From: Cyathus striatus
Taxonomy: Eukaryota > Basidiomycota > Agaricomycetes > Agaricales > Nidulariaceae
Direction: 5' to 3'
Length of the DNA stretch: 64,000 nt
NCBI GenBank assembly: GCA_025738555.1
Contig: JAOVFP010000005.1
Span: 3,100,001-3,164,000 of the forward strand
A program made the position numbers and the translations under genes. Below the pieces are notes generated by a model that saw nothing but the letters and a program-made list of their open reading frames with translations, ran no database searches and had not been told where the DNA came from. This document shows positions 13,301-27,600 of the stretch, piece after piece (position 1 is the stretch's first letter; each line of letters begins with the position of its first letter).

Positions 13301-16300
13301 GACCCCTGTCAAACCCTCTGATTGCTGTTGGGATTCTCGAACGATATAAGCGTTTATCAATTCTTTTTGGATATCAGAGAACTGCGGCTGCGCAAGTCTC
13401 TGCTGTGTATCTAAGGCTTCTGCTTCAGGGGTGCACTGGTATCATACTTTGCGCAACGTAACCTTCGACTGTGAGGTTTCCAAGGTTGTGCGGACTGACT
13501 TCCGTGGAGATGTGGACTCTCGAGCACACTCAGGTCGTTGTGCGCCACTACAGAAATAGCATTAGGCTGAAACAGTCATCATAGAAGCCAGGACCCTATA
13601 CTTTGCCTACCGACACGCTCCCCGCACCGCACGAAGTCCGTTGCAAGGAGAGGCTATAATTCAGGGTGTGAAGCTACATAACAGGTAGTTTACAATATGG
13701 AGAGCCTGGCTAGCGCGCTTTTGGGGTTCTTTCGGAGTCCGGTAGCGCGGGGACCACAGCTCCATAGGAGGTCATGTTTACTTGAAGGCAGCATTTTATC
13801 GGTTTTCGGCGCGGAACGCCCTCAGCTGTCGATTTTTGTGATGCACTTTGACATTTATTACCGTCATTGTATATCAGCGCTCCAACAATCCGATTCATCA
13901 GGCATACTTTTTAAGCCAACATCTATCCAGAACTATGGAGATTGCATGCGCCTCACTCATCGTGTATCAGGTCTACACTACTTTTCTGTCTCGCCTGGCA
14001 AATCCTGTGTACTCTGGTATTATCAGATGTTGTTTCAGGGTATTTTCGGTTCGATGTTTATGATTGCTTCATGCTGCTGTGGGCGTGCCTTTGAACACCA
14101 AATTCAAGAATAACATCGACTGAAGGGTTCTCCGCACTCCCGGATGTATTATGGCACACTTTGCTGGCTTAGCTTACTTCCCGTCAGATGGACATAGCAT
14201 CGCTTCGAAATGAACTGGGCTTGAAGACAAAAAAGCGGTTTAACTCACTTGGTGGCTACCTGGAGTTCGAAGTGGATTGAGTTCGGGCTTGAGTACTCAT
14301 CTCACGTGCATGAATGGAAACACTACTTCGAGTGTGCTCGGAATAAACTTCTGGAAAAAAGGAAGGCATGAAGGTTAATGTTGTTCTCAACATCATGGCC
14401 TGTGGATGACTGTTTCTAGGGGCTCGAAGTACATCTCTCAGTGACTAGAATTCGGAAGAACTCTAAGCGCCTTCTGGACACATCCACAGTGACCCCGACT
14501 GACGTTCTCACAGTCACCCAGTGACCATCGATATTGATACAACGCCCGTGCACCGAGTTCGACTAACTCGAAGACGTGGGCTATCAATGTAACATTTCAA
14601 ACGTCGAAGGCTTTGGTGCTATTTTTAGTCAGACTTTACTTCTCGATCTTGAACTGGGCCCGCCTTCCATGTACGGGATGCCGTCATCGTGCCGCGGCAC
14701 ACGGGCGTTCTTCGCTGCGATAAACGACCTCAACGATCAGTTCGAGCCAGCTGCACTGCTGGTCCGCTTACATACGGCGCGTCGGGATACGCTGGTGGGT
14801 CCATCCCACTGATTGGTGCGGAAGTTGATTATTTTCTGGAAATTCGAAGAGGCGCCTTCGAGCGTTCCAGTGCGCTCCTTTTAGACTGTAATGATGCTGG
14901 TTCTCCTCTCCGGAGTGAACTTTCACCGGGGACTAGTTCGTTCGTTCGTTCATTCTATTATTTTCGATTGGAACGACGTACATATGACAACTTTTGGAGA
15001 GCTCTGGGAGAGTTGCACGTACCCCATAATCTACACGGTGAAATGTAAGTATGCTTGCCCAAGTCACCGCGATACCGAATCCGATGGGTTCGATTGAAGC
15101 GGGGCTTCGACACCGTGTTTTACCGCTCCCCGGCTCGACCCGCGCAATGAGCAGTACTGTATGCTCGAGAAAGAGCAGTAAGTCCCCGTTGTTCTTGAAA
15201 GAGTTCATTCTAGCCATCTATATAGCGTAGTTTCACTTCCCCGATCCATTCCTATCTGGAATAGAAGTACATAGTACCTGTACCCCAAATTGCTCAACTC
15301 TAATCATAGAAGATAGACCTATATTTATAGGATGATCCCCGACCTCCTCATAGCCGCGTAAAATGTGATTCTGTCAGCGGGAACAACTCTGGAGGTAAGC
15401 TGTTTAGCGAACTGCGCGTCGCGGCGGCCTTACAAACCACTTGTAAACAAGCTACGAACCAGGTGTCTGATGGAACTGAATTAAATGTTATGGAGACGAC
15501 CCCCTCTCCCACCAGATTGATTTCTTGTGTTGATTCCAAACATCCCGTATCCTGCCGCCAATGCATGTGCACATGCTCACCGAGATCGTTTGGGGAACCC
15601 AATTTGCGAGCCGAGTCGGAAAGTTGAACGCTCAAGATTACTGTAACGCGCTCTAAACTTCCACCACTGCAATGGAAAGATAAGTATAATTAAGAGGTCA
15701 TGAAGTTGTTTGGCCTTGAGGACAAGTGTGAGGAAGATGCACCAGTTCTCGGCGCCTCTGCCAATCACATGCGTTGTTCTCGGTATCGTGGGGTCCAATC
15801 ACATGCTCTGATTGAACCCGTGAGCCAATCAAATCGCTTGTATTGATTCATCCTGAAATCTTTCTGTCTTTCGCAACTTGTTCACAACTTGCGCTTCCAC
15901 GCTTTCATGCTCAAGTTACTTTAGGCTCGTCTTCCAAGCTCAATCCCTAGCATATCTCATCAGCGTGTCTCCATTGCTACTGGCTCGTCTGGCTCTTCCA
16001 AGTTGAGCTCTGTCTCCTCGCGCTCTCTCGCACTCGCAGCACCCGGGGATAGCTTTTCTCAGTAACAACTTGGCTTATCTCACACTGGCTACATGTTATG
16101 CTCTATCTATGGCATAAATCTTCCCCAAAAGCCCGAGCACGGAAATTGATTACTGTATGCTCTGTGAATGATTCACAACTGCATCCTATTCGAACTATGA
16201 TCCTTGTGAAGGTAACAGGCACGCGTATCCGCCTAACGCCTCTTACCCGCGTCGATTGTGCACTGGCTGAGGCATATGAACCACCGTTGCTATTACGATC

Positions 16301-19300
16301 CTACAGGAATATGACCAAGATAACTACATACTTAACGGGACGCGATAAGCCTATGCATACGTACAGCTACCTGTGTCTCTTCTTACACATATCCATTCTC
16401 CGCGCTACATCCTATCGTTATCCGTTCACATCATGGCCGCAATGCTAGCGTGACGGTGAAAGCTGACTACGCAACAAGCTGGGCGACGCTGGCAGATGAT
16501 CGTCTGAATAGCATTAATAGTGGCCAGTATAACTACTGCCACCGCGTATCGCAGCTCACATGGACTTGTAAAATTCATTCATAGCATGAGCTTGGAATAT
16601 CCGTACATCGAATGTACAACTCTGGCACTGCACAACACACGCCTCAAGAGCTCCCGTTGACCCGTGATTCATGCCATCTGATCCCAGCGTCACGACACCT
16701 AAGCAGTGTGTTGCCAGGTTATTTCCGACATTCCAAGCACGGCGCAATGTTCACAGTGAGATATACATACACAGCTTATGAGCTGGCATCACGCTTCGAG
16801 TGCCCGATGTGGGCTTACCCCAGAGGCTTCGACCAATAAACAAGCTCGTTGTCGATATCTGTAGTCCGCGTTGCTTCGAATGAGCTGTCGAGCTGATCTG
16901 ATCATGCCACTGGGGATTAGTTTAGAGCTTAATCCCTCCTCTCTCCTTACAGCGAGTTATATACGCCTCTCACCTCCGAGGAAGCACCGACTGCCCCTCG
17001 GTAGATATAGATTTTGCCAGACTTTCGCAGTAGGTAAGAGAGGGAGAAATCCCGGGACAACTCTTCTTCCCTCATTCATCTTTCATTTTTTCAGGTAATA
17101 ATTGACCACGATGGGTCATATTCGATGCATCCACGCTTGATTTCCTTCATACGCAGTATGTGCGTATGCCTATCATATCCCCCTGTGACCACATTCATAG
17201 GTCAACTGTCCAAGGATGTTCCATCCGCCAACAGATTTGAATCGTTGCCAGCCCGTCGTGATTCCTGTCTCAATTTTACACTTCCCGCCTCCTAGGAATG
17301 TCCGATCCGGTGGTTCGTTGGCTCATTTAGGGGTTCGACTCTCGAATACAAGTGAAGGCACGATGGATCAGATTGAGGACGTTCCTTGGACCTTGCGCAT
17401 GTACAATCGTTCCGGTCAACCAAGCTTCCGCGCCGACGTGTACATATGATCGTTCATCGAACGCTTGCCCAAACTTTCATGCAGATTTTTTTCATGTTGC
17501 CGTTGTCACCCGCATCCACGATAATCGCATCTCATATCATTTAATCATCTTATCTACATCGATGTCTGCCACTGCCACCTCCTTGCCACCCTGCCATCCT
17601 ACCACTCTACCACGCCAGCTAATCTCTCATTCATTATACCATATCCTAGTCCGATTCCCATTTTCGACGCGATTTAATTTCACCTTATTCACCTCTCTGA
17701 GTCACCGCTGGTTAGTATGTTTTGTCTCCCACACACCTAATCTGACCATCACTTCTCCTTACAGATTTATCTAATCCACAGCATATCCGCGCCAGCAAGC
17801 ACGATCCCCCAGTAATATCCGATAAGTGCCCTATTATTAACACATCTCATCTCATCTATACCTTTATATAGATATCCGTCCATCCGATTTCATAAACACG
17901 AAGTTGAACATGAGTCCGGATATAAAACCGTGTCAATCACATCTTTGCACGCCTCCTAGATAACTCGGTACGTCAAGTTAGATGATCTTACGAATCGATA
18001 TTAGTTTACACCCAGTTCCTTTTAGGCGATGTAGAAGTACACATTGCACGACACGATGTGTGAGCTCAGTGCTCAGGTAGAGTTTTTCCTGTGTTCAGAA
18101 CGACCCTGAAAGTGCTTTATGGGAGAACGACGGCATTCACCGCTTAATGAGTTATCTACTCACCACCACCACAGCCCACGCACGATGCGTATTTTTGTCG
18201 CAAATAGTCATTCTGCACTACCCCGCTGCTGTCCGCTCTTTTTCAGACTTTCATCTCTTCAAGTTCGGTTTACAGTTCCCTTCCTAAACCCACTGAGAGC
18301 TTAGGCTGGTAATACCTGCAGGGACACCGCTCGACGCCGATTCAAATCATTCTGTAACCTTCTCGACTCTCATAGACAAGAACAGCCAACCTTCCATCCT
18401 AATTCTCATTCATCGTGGTTTGAGTTACTCCGATTACACAGTTAAGTGCAGTCCCTTCCATACGATCCCATGACACGCACCAGTCCTAGTCGCATGGGTA
18501 CGGACCGTACATAGGGCACGATCTTAATAATACCTGGCAACCGCTCTCGACTGCGCCTTTGTTCCCGTGGTAGGGGTCGTCTTGCGGTTCGATGGGGGCG
18601 CTATCGTATGGTACTCAGCGACTACAATCTTCTGATCACTATGCCTCGGTAATAAGATATCCGACATGGATTACATACGCCAACATCGAGCAAGCGCGCG
18701 GTATCCATGCATTCTCTCTCGGGAGCGCAGTCCCTGATTCTTTGGGTCGCTTGAACGGCGTTCGACCCCGTCGCACCCCATGCTCTATTGCCTCTAAGCG
18801 TCTACAGCAAGTCCAGCACGAGATCACCATTAACATACGAAGTGGAGTATGGAACTATAACTTTGCTTTCAATTATCCTGATCAATGTTATGCGAAAGTC
18901 CGAAATCGATCCCCTGCGCCTTTGAGCCTTTGAACTGTGCTCTGGGAACCTGACCAGAAAACGCGATATATGCTGATGAACCTTTTCATTAATTGTAAAA
19001 GTGCATCTCGCATAAGTATGTCCCTCGCTCGAGTACAAGTTCTTCATGATCGCCTGGTGGGAGATGAAATCCCGAGACTTGCCTGGCTTGCTTCTCTGGA
19101 GGACATGCCTGATCGCCGTGTAAGACGTCGTCTGCGCAGTGGGAATATGTTAACAGGCGACTATTGCGCGTCTAGATGCTTTCTTTCAACGTTCTCGTCC
19201 TGGTTCTGTGTACAGCTTTCGTCCATGAACTAGACCGAGCCTTGTCGTTCCCTTTCTCTCTCCTCATTCTCTCCATCTCTGCTGTTCGTATCCTATTCCA

Positions 19301-20681
19301 TTCCAAGTTGCCGCGGTAGCTTAGGCAAGATAACTCAAGCATGCGCATTCTTTAATATAGATAATCAAAAACTGGAGAAAACACTGACAGGTTGAAGACG
19401 CATTGAAGGCAGACAGGCAACCGCCTGGCTGGCTGGTGCCCCCCTTCCCCCCTTCAAGTTCCTTCCCTATCCCATTACACTCCCTTTCTCTTCAACTCCA
19501 GCCTGCCACAGCGTTTATTCATATTCATTTTGTGGGGCTTGAGAGCGAGGAGTTGCTGTATGAGCTTACCTGGTTCGTACGCCTAGTAGTATGCTGTAGT
19601 GTATGATGTATGATGTAGGGTGTGTAGTAACTTTACACCCTCACTGGCAATAATCGATGACAGCACTCCAGTCCCGGGCCGGGTACATACCCAACACCGG
19701 CGAGCGACATTTTTCCGAAAAACCCACCTCAGCCAGCACTCTTCCAAGCTTCAATGCTTGACGCTTCCTCCGACTCGTACGACCCTCACTCGTTCAAATC
19801 CCCGTATCTAATTCTACGTACCGACGACACGATTCAAAGAAGGCAGTACGTTCTTCATATAAATAAATACGTTATCTCGAGTGCTGTGCTATATTTAAGT
19901 CCGCTCACGATCTACAGGGCTCGCTGTGTACTCTAGATCGAGGGTTCAAAGTCCCCGTTCTTTTCTTGTAATTTCTCAAGTTCACGCAGGGTTATTCAGT
20001 ACAATTTCAATTTCATTTCAAGTCATCGCCTCCTACAACTACCAAAAAACCAAAAAACAAAGTGAAACTACCCTACTGCTACTGTAGTAGCAAAAAGGCC
20101 CAGCCTAATACATAGTGCTGACGAATACAAAAGAAATGCGCGTGTTATATAAGAAAGGAAGATGTGTCGTGTTATGCATGAAGGTCCGAATGAATGCGTG
20201 TGCGTGTAGTAGAATGCCTCGTAGAGGGTGGGGTGGTAGTACAATCCATCGAGTCATGTGTGCGAATCGGAATGTGAAAAAGGTAGAAAAAAAGGGTAAT
20301 CCATGCGATAAGTAGGCGTCGAAGAGGTGGACATAATGATAAAGCTCAAACTTGAGCTCGATGACGTGAGCGTGAGCGTGAATAAGAAAGGGATAACATA
20401 GCATGATGCAGATGATGATGATAGTGGCCGAAATGCTAAATGTCGTTGGATCGTGAGACGGGAACGGGTACGTGGAGAGCAATGACATGCAAGGACGAAA
20501 ACAGATGATGAGAGGTGTGACGTCAAGTTTGCGAATGGGTTGAAGTAACGGGATGGGAATAGAAGATCGTGTTTATGGTTCCAGATATAGCCAGGGGGTG
20601 CGGGCCGATGTTTACCACAGTACTGCGGTTCAATGAGCGGAAAAGGGAGGTGTCGCGTACGGAAGGGAGAGAGGGGGGAGA
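10334..20681. other. Gene-poor tract of about 10 kb
   Basis: No gene was recognised on either strand apart from one possible coding relic entered separately. The open frames are short (nearly all under 140 codons), carry no domain I know and do not join across plausible introns. No terminal repeats, reverse transcriptase or transposase fragments were visible. A pyrimidine-rich stretch at about 17540-17760 resembles promoter-like sequence without a following gene. The tract could be old decayed mobile DNA, but nothing read directly proves this. Confidence 0.4.
13224..13438 (-). pseudogene. Possible coding relic, glutamine-rich/charged
   Basis: On the minus strand a 63-codon open stretch reads with protein-like composition (PEAEALDTQQRLAQPQFSDI, then HEAQQEWKARLKKEH) and ends in a stop. 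After that stop the same frame continues with similar charged sequence (GGEEWHEKYTH) and a neighbouring frame continues with KLPKIDEFDLEAPNEAGDL as far as about 13030. There is no start codon or convincing splice site upstream. It may be a decayed exon of a charged, partly helical protein. I do not recognise the family, and chance cannot be excluded. Confidence 0.22.
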
Positions 20682-21635
20682 CTATAGGAGGGAATGTACC
20701 CTCCGCTTCACTCTCCTCTGCGCTCTGAATACACCGAATCTGAAGCGCAGGGCGAAAGCCTGCCACTGTCGCCTGAGACTCTGTCCGCACGTCGGCGTCC
20801 AGTCGCCTCCTGCTGGTGATACAGCGGGCGCAGTTGGTGCCAATGTGTTCTTCTGCTCTTCTGGTGCGTGTCTGTACGCGTGTGAGAAGGAGGAGTGGGG
20901 TAATGAGGAGGTTGCTGCGACGGATACGGGTGATATGGGTTCTTCTGCGTCTAGGGGAGAAGCGGAGGATAGGGATGCTGATGTGGTGGGTTTGCAGCGT
21001 TTGCGCTTTAGATGCTTTGGAGCGGCCAGGAGCCCTTTGCGCTCCTTATGTGACAGAAAATCGTCGCTGGCAAACGCGCTCTCGTCCTCGAATGAGGTGG
21101 GTGGGGACTCGTGGTGGTACCCAGTTGAGAATAGGGACATTGATCGTCCGCTGGTAGGACTGGCTGATGAAGTGGACGTGCCAAAACTGCCACTGTGTCT
21201 CCTCCTGCCCCGTGTATCCCTCTGCTGCTGCTGGCTGCTTCCCCAACTGCTCCTCCTATGCGTGCTCGCGCCATACCGCCTATCAAAGTAGCTCATATCC
21301 TCCGCCTGCTCCTCCTCCTCATCGTCAACGGCGGCGACGGTGTCCTCCCAGAAGGTGCTGGTCTTCTTGTGCTTGTGCATGGGGGTGACAGCGGGGAAGT
21401 AGCGGTAGTCGGGGTCGTGCGCGTCACCGTGGTGGTCGATGTAGATTGTGGTGGTTGTTTGAGCTGAGCTGGAGTAGCTCGGGTCGAGGAGACGCGAGGC
21501 GTCTTGCCTGCGCGTGTGCTTTGAGCTGTGGGAGAGGTGGAGGGGGGAGAGGGAGCGGTGTGTGGTGTGTGTGTGTGAGTGGTGGGAGGGAGACGGGTCT
21601 GTGTAGGACTCGAAGGAAGAGCGGGGACGAGTCAT
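20682..21635 (-). CDS. Hypothetical low-complexity protein with HDPDYRYFP motif
   Basis: Function unknown. A single uninterrupted exon of 317 codons, read from the ATG at 21635 rather than from non-ATG codons of the longer frame upstream. The protein is rich in Ser, His, Thr and Arg. Around residues 60-80 there is a compact, probably conserved segment (TTIYIDHHGDAHDPDYRYFP). It is followed by an acidic run (DDEEEEQAED) next to MSYFDRRYG, a long Ser-rich linker, and a strongly basic C-terminus (ALRFRFGVFRAQRRVKRRVH). No signal peptide, membrane segment or enzymatic motif is visible. The opposite strand also has long open frames, but these look like antisense shadows of a GC-rich coding strand. 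The sequence just downstream, 20100-20500, is probably 3' untranslated region. Confidence 0.6.
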   Translation of the reverse strand: MTRPRSSFESYTDPSPSHHSHTHTTHRSLSPLHLSHSSKHTRRQDASRLLDPSYSSSAQTTTTIYIDHHGDAHDPDYRYFPAVTPMHKHKKTSTFWEDTVAAVDDEEEEQAEDMSYFDRRYGASTHRRSSWGSSQQQQRDTRGRRRHSGSFGTSTSSASPTSGRSMSLFSTGYHHESPPTSFEDESAFASDDFLSHKERKGLLAAPKHLKRKRCKPTTSASLSSASPLDAEEPISPVSVAATSSLPHSSFSHAYRHAPEEQKNTLAPTAPAVSPAGGDWTPTCGQSLRRQWQAFALRFRFGVFRAQRRVKRRVHSLL

Positions 21636-24600
21636 GGTGAGTGGGTGAATGGTGAGAGTGGATTTTAGTGAGAGGCGGTGGCCTCTCTGAGTGATATCTA
21701 CGCGATAGGTGAGATGGGGAGAGGGGGAGAGGAAAGCAGTTGAACTCACGGTTATATACCTCTGTGGCGGGAGGAGTGGATGGGTGTCTGTGTGTGATAC
21801 GGGAAGGGGGAGGGTCAGAGCACCGGGCGTGGTCTTATATGCACTGGAAGGAAAAACCGGGAAAGGGAAGAACACGACCTGGCGATTCTAAAAAAGAAAA
21901 ATCCAATCCAAGATTCGCACCTGCCATATCCGGATTGAGCTGGCGTAATCAACTTCCGCATATCCCGGGTGAAACTCGCTTCTGCCACCCGAACTGAACC
22001 GACTCGCATGCACCGATTCGCACATCCATGCACGACCCGCGTTGTTGCTTTCATTCCCTTCCTTTCCCTTTTTTCTCTCCAGGCGGAGGAATCACTCTCA
22101 ACGTGCCCTCCCTCCTCCTGTGCCCTTGACAATGAACGCCTCGTGCGCCCTCTTTCTTTCCTTTCGCCTCCTTTCTCTCTTTCTTTCCTTTCTTTCCTTT
22201 CTTTCCTTGTTCCCCCTACATCATCCTGCATGCTTTCAATCCACTGACTCAGCCGACTTCTATTCCATCATTCGTTTTCTTTTCCGCTCGCGCTGTATTA
22301 CTATTGCACAGTAATCTACAGTAATCTGTCATTTTACTAAGTACCACTTAGGGGATGTTACTAACCGAATTTCGCCGTTTCCCCTCTCACTCTCCCCTCT
22401 TCCCTCCCCTAGCTCCTGCAGGTTCTACCTTTCTAATTAGTTAGTTTCCCATACCCTTCCACTCCCCGTCCAATGCTTCTTGCGTGGTTCTCGCTGACCA
22501 CACATTCCCTTCTCACTGCACGGCTACTTGGTGTAATCTAATCAAGCTACTAATCAATGCTGTACTATGAATATACTGCACCACGGATACATCCATCCTC
22601 CGTCCCTTACCTTCCTGCACTCCCCGTATCTGATACCCACTATCCACGGAGTTGATTACTGTTTATCTGACTCAAAATATTACTGAAGGATCCCTTTCCG
22701 TGTGACTCAGTACGGGTCTCCCTAATTGATAACACACTATCTATCTATAATACGGTACGGATGTCGTTCCTTTGACTCGAATGGATAACTTTCGTACCGT
22801 ATCCCGAGGTCGACGAACGATACCAAACCATGTTTAAGATAACCACCAACCACCGACATTAAATCCCGACGCCCCACTTTACACCAGTACACATCCTTAC
22901 ATACGAATACATACAGCGCACCCCGCCCCGCTCGGCTTCTCGTCCAATCTTCCCCACACCACGTGCGTATCCCACCCTATTCCACCCTCGGGCCAATGGA
23001 AAGACATGGAAAAGTCGGCTTGGCGCGCTCGCTCGGCGGGATATTTTCGTGCGTAAGCGTGATTAGGTGTGGGACCTTTCCGACTTGTGACGCGAGGTAG
23101 ATTACCATATGTATATCGTTTTTTTTTGAGTATTGATTGATATGTTAAAGGGTCTGCCGGGGATTGACGTATGTGTATTATAAGAGTATGTATACATAGT
23201 AGAGTTTCGAGTACGTAGGCCCTAGGGTAGGTGGGTATGGGAAGGGAACTACGTACTGAGCTCGCGTCTCTCCGTAACGACTATCTAGTACCAATCTACC
23301 CGATACCCGATATCTAATCAAGGCCTGTTCAAACTGTCTCCTACTCCCTACTCCCCTTACTTATCCTTTATCCCTCTAAGTACATCTGAGCTCGAGAGCT
23401 TGACAGTCTGGCTGGCTGAAAATACCCCTCCCCTCGGACCCCTCCCCCACACCAGGTCCACCCCACCCTAGATTTCGAGTCGCCCGTTCTAGCGGTTGCG
23501 AGGGACGTACTGGAGAATGCAAATGATGTAATAACGAAAATAGATGCGGGATGTATATATGTATAAGTATATCTGGACCGTTGTCGAATCCACTAAGTAT
23601 TCCACTCCTTGAATTTCGGTATTTCTTTCTTGAGTACCTGTGTTGTTGAGAATTGTCGAGAGCCACTTGCGCTCCGTGGTATTTTCGTTCTTGTGTGTCT
23701 TCGTGGGGATGTAATTAAAGGGTTGGTGTAATACATGATGTATGATGGAATATCAGTACTAGTGTATCCACTATATTTCTTCTTTTTCGTGCGTGTTGTC
23801 GGTTGGTGCGCTCGCTTGTTGGTGTATTTCATTTTCATACTTTATGCGGGAAGAGGAAGGAGGGTTCATAATTAAGAAGGTTGAATATTCTTCTTTTCGG
23901 TGTTACAATATCATCGCTATGATATAAGTTAATCCACATCTCGCTTGCACTCCTTCGTATTTCATATTCATATTCATGCGGGGAAGCGTTACTTAATAGA
24001 TGATGCAAAGTGAACTAAAAATCCACACCTATTCCACTTCCGCTTGGATCCACTCCCGCTCCCACTGACAAGCTTGGTACACCTTCGTATTGTTGGTGCC
24101 CTAATCAAACCAGCTCATACCAGCCAATGTACAGATGACACCGGTGTATCTGTGGATGGCCTGTGGGCGCACTAATCGCATTCCAGAACGCCTACGCAGT
24201 AGAGCCTTCCTATGTACAGCACACGTAGAAGAGGTAGCTGTAGACGCGCGCAGTGGGTGGAATGTCAGAAATCAGATGATTCTGGTAATAACTTACAGCT
24301 GCGTGAGCTGTGCTGGCTTTATTTAGAGCACTGTGCTGTGGCACATACTGTACCTTGTTTATTGTATTTCTGGTGTCTTGGATTTTACTGGGTGTCTGTC
24401 ACATGCTGGTTGAAGCTGTTGAACATGCGTGTGAATGCGCGGTAAGGAAGCCGGTTAAGTATCTTCTTCATCTTCTTGACTTCTTGTGTGCACCTTTCAA
24501 CTTGCTCTTATTGTGTCTGCGCCCACATATACACCGAGAGCCTGTGTACGTGCGCCCACGGACTCGTATGCTCAGCTCGAGTTTGCAGTTTCAGTGTCTT

Positions 24601-27600
24601 ATTCTGGAACGGAAGTATCGGTGATAATTGCTCCTCAATTCCAGGACGGAACATAATATGTTGATTAACACACCCATGACGCAATCTACTTATCTTCCCC
24701 ATACAATGTTTCTCTCCTCCACACTGTCACCTCATGCATCTAATCTATCGCATCTTATCTTCAATCCGATGTCTTGCTCCGGTCGATAAATTGATTTGCG
24801 TTGAACCCTGTACCCCGCATACATGCACTGATTGCTGGACAAACCCCACGTTTTGAACTGCTGGATTAGATGTAGATATCTGGGGACGATCGGATGGCGA
24901 TTATCAACCCAGTGCGCACTGCGCTTTTGCTGGAAGTAGCAAAGACACTGCCCCTTGTCGAGTCAGCAGAACGCGTATGCTGTGCCATACACGTTGTACG
25001 CGACGCGTTCAAGCAACGCGATGGTATGTCTCCCATGCTGGTTTGTTCTTCCATACCTCCAACTCCTCTCTTCCCATTGCCACTCAACTTGAACGGTTCA
25101 CCTCAGAACGAGTCACGACTCGGTTAACGTCCCGAGCCCAGAGAGATTTCCGCCTCGTGCCTCCAAGTTCGCCTTTCATGATATCACCTTTGATATATGA
25201 TATCGGGCTGCACATACATTCCCGGGCCTTTCAAAACTTCAACTTGGCTTTCAATGAGATTGATTGTGTGGTGGTGACGACATGTATTGGCATCATCTAA
25301 CGTTATCGGTCTCTATAATTACCTCCACACGAGGATCAATAAAGGCCATGTAAGTCCTTTCAAGCTCTCACTCGTCATGTTGACGATGATGTAGTATTGT
25401 GTATCTGTGCCAGTGGTGGGAATGGACGCCTCGTTTGGGGTGCCTGTATATGATCTCATGTGTTGAGGTTTTTTATTTCTTCTTTCATGACGATTGAATG
25501 CGGAGGCTTTTTATTTTGGTGATCACAATCACCAGGTGATGATTTACATTCGTTTTCTCCCTTTGTTGCTTTGATAATTGAATTCGCTCTTATCGTTTAC
25601 CTTTGACTTTTCACAGAAATCACGCAGAGACATTAAATCGTGTCCCCGATTGTCCGAGGTACGCGTCGGAGGCTGATCAGGCCCCGGCGGTTCGTTCTCG
25701 TGTCTCTTCGCTCTGGGCGTGTACATACGGGGAAGACCTCCACGCCTCTCATGCCTGCGAGCGATGTGCGTCTCCATTCTGTTGATGCTGGTGCAGTTAT
25801 TCATAGCGCTCGAATGTGAACGGGGTGGCATGCCAACGCGCCTCGCGCTCTCCATGCTCGTTCTCTCTTTCACTAGACTGTGGCTTGTCAACTGACTCTA
25901 TACTACTGCGGGTGCCCAATCGCAATAATGACTTATTTCTTGGCTTTTAACTTGCTCGTGGCCTGTTCTGCGCGGTTCGGTGGCATTTAGTGACTGCTCG
26001 CACTGCGTACTCTGCATCACCTCGAGGCTCACCGCTGCATTCAGTCTATTCGTGGATCATGAAGAGACTACGGGGGGTAACATATATACTACATAGCTTG
26101 ACATCAGCCACGCGTCATCCGTCGGCATACCCGCTGCGTGCACAGTGCAAATTTGGTCTTGCGGGCGTTTGTTATTATTGTTTTCTTTCAAAGTCACTAA
26201 ACGAACGATCATGATCACACATTCACTGGTGATCACGCATTGGTCGGTGGATCGCTGGTTGCTTTCGTCAAGGTAGCTAATTATGAAGCTCCATTGGCGT
26301 CCTTTCGTGCTAAACGGTGAACTCGGAAAATGGGGTTGCGAGCGGCGTATATACCTCAAGAACCCCCGCATCATACATGCGTTTTTCCCGCGTTCACCTT
26401 TGCTAGGAATGTCTTTTGTGTTGCTGTGAATGTGTGGGCTATCGGTGCTATCTTCGCCACGCGCGCTCTGGGGTGTGTAAGCGTCTGCGCTTTCCTACGG
26501 AATTATCAATGGCTGTATCTTCTGGCTTTATTCTCTCAGGCGTGATATTTCGTTCGTGGCGCACACATTAGATGCGCTCTCTTTCGGAGTTGGTTTTGTT
26601 ATTGTCTTTTGTTCTTTCACTGGCTTTCCGGGATCTCCTCGCAGTTTCATGCCATTCCGTTCCGAGGCTTTCAATGGTTAAACGCTTTCAATAATTTACC
26701 GGTACTCCTGCGCTTTCCTCTCCATAGCTCTGGGAGAGGACCATTTCGCGGCCAGCTTACAACTCCACCGAAGCTCGTGACTTTCACCCAAAATCAAATC
26801 AGCTCACCTATATACAAACACTCGGGAATATCGGTCGAGCCCTCCCTTTGAATATCACTACGAACGTGAAATATGAGTCACGGGCTGGTTCTTTTGCCCG
26901 CCACCCAGGTTCTTTGAGCGATAGTGATATGATGACGATAGCGCCGCTCGATGAAGGGACCAAGTTCATCAATTAACGTTTACCGCTGTTCCTTATACCG
27001 AGATACACTTCACGGCACCGATGCGGGGAAGCTTTCATATGTGTAAATCACGTATATATCGGAATTTTGGGGGTGCGGGAGGCGGTGGGACTGTGGTTAC
27101 TGCATTGCCTGATTTTTTCGAGGGTATTTTGGAAGGAAGGGGCTCGAAGCTAGAAGGGTGAGCTTATTTGTAATTTTCTGCATCAGGGGCGAAATTATCG
27201 CATCTTTCTGTATCGTTGATTTTCATTTCTCCCTAATAATGTGTTTTTCTAGAGTCTATCAGCTGAAATTTTTTATTCTTATTTCTTAATCTTCACTTTA
27301 TGGATGACGAAAGCTGATCAACTTGGAAAGGTGTTATGGCGGCCATTTGGATTCCCCGAGGAATTTGGTGAACTGCTTTTAAAAATCAGCGAAAGGCGAT
27401 GAGAGCTCGGGATACCCCGTAGTGGAATGAAGTATTCATGTGGGCGCGAGAAATTATTGTCGACTTGAGAAAATCATTAACGAACGAGGCATCATAATCT
27501 AGCTCTCTACAAATGCTATAATCGGAACGAACATTCGCCGTCACCGTCACCGTCGCCGCCACAGCCCACTGTGTGCATTTGGGCGCATATCGACCATACC

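Noticed and set aside
13697..14113. Plus-strand open frame of 138 codons that looked faintly membrane-like
   Set aside because: Hydrophobic stretches are broken by Cys-rich and basic pieces, and no DUF6533 or other signature is present.
20569..21291. Plus-strand open frame of 240 codons
   Set aside because: Antisense to the minus-strand hypothetical gene and without protein-like features.
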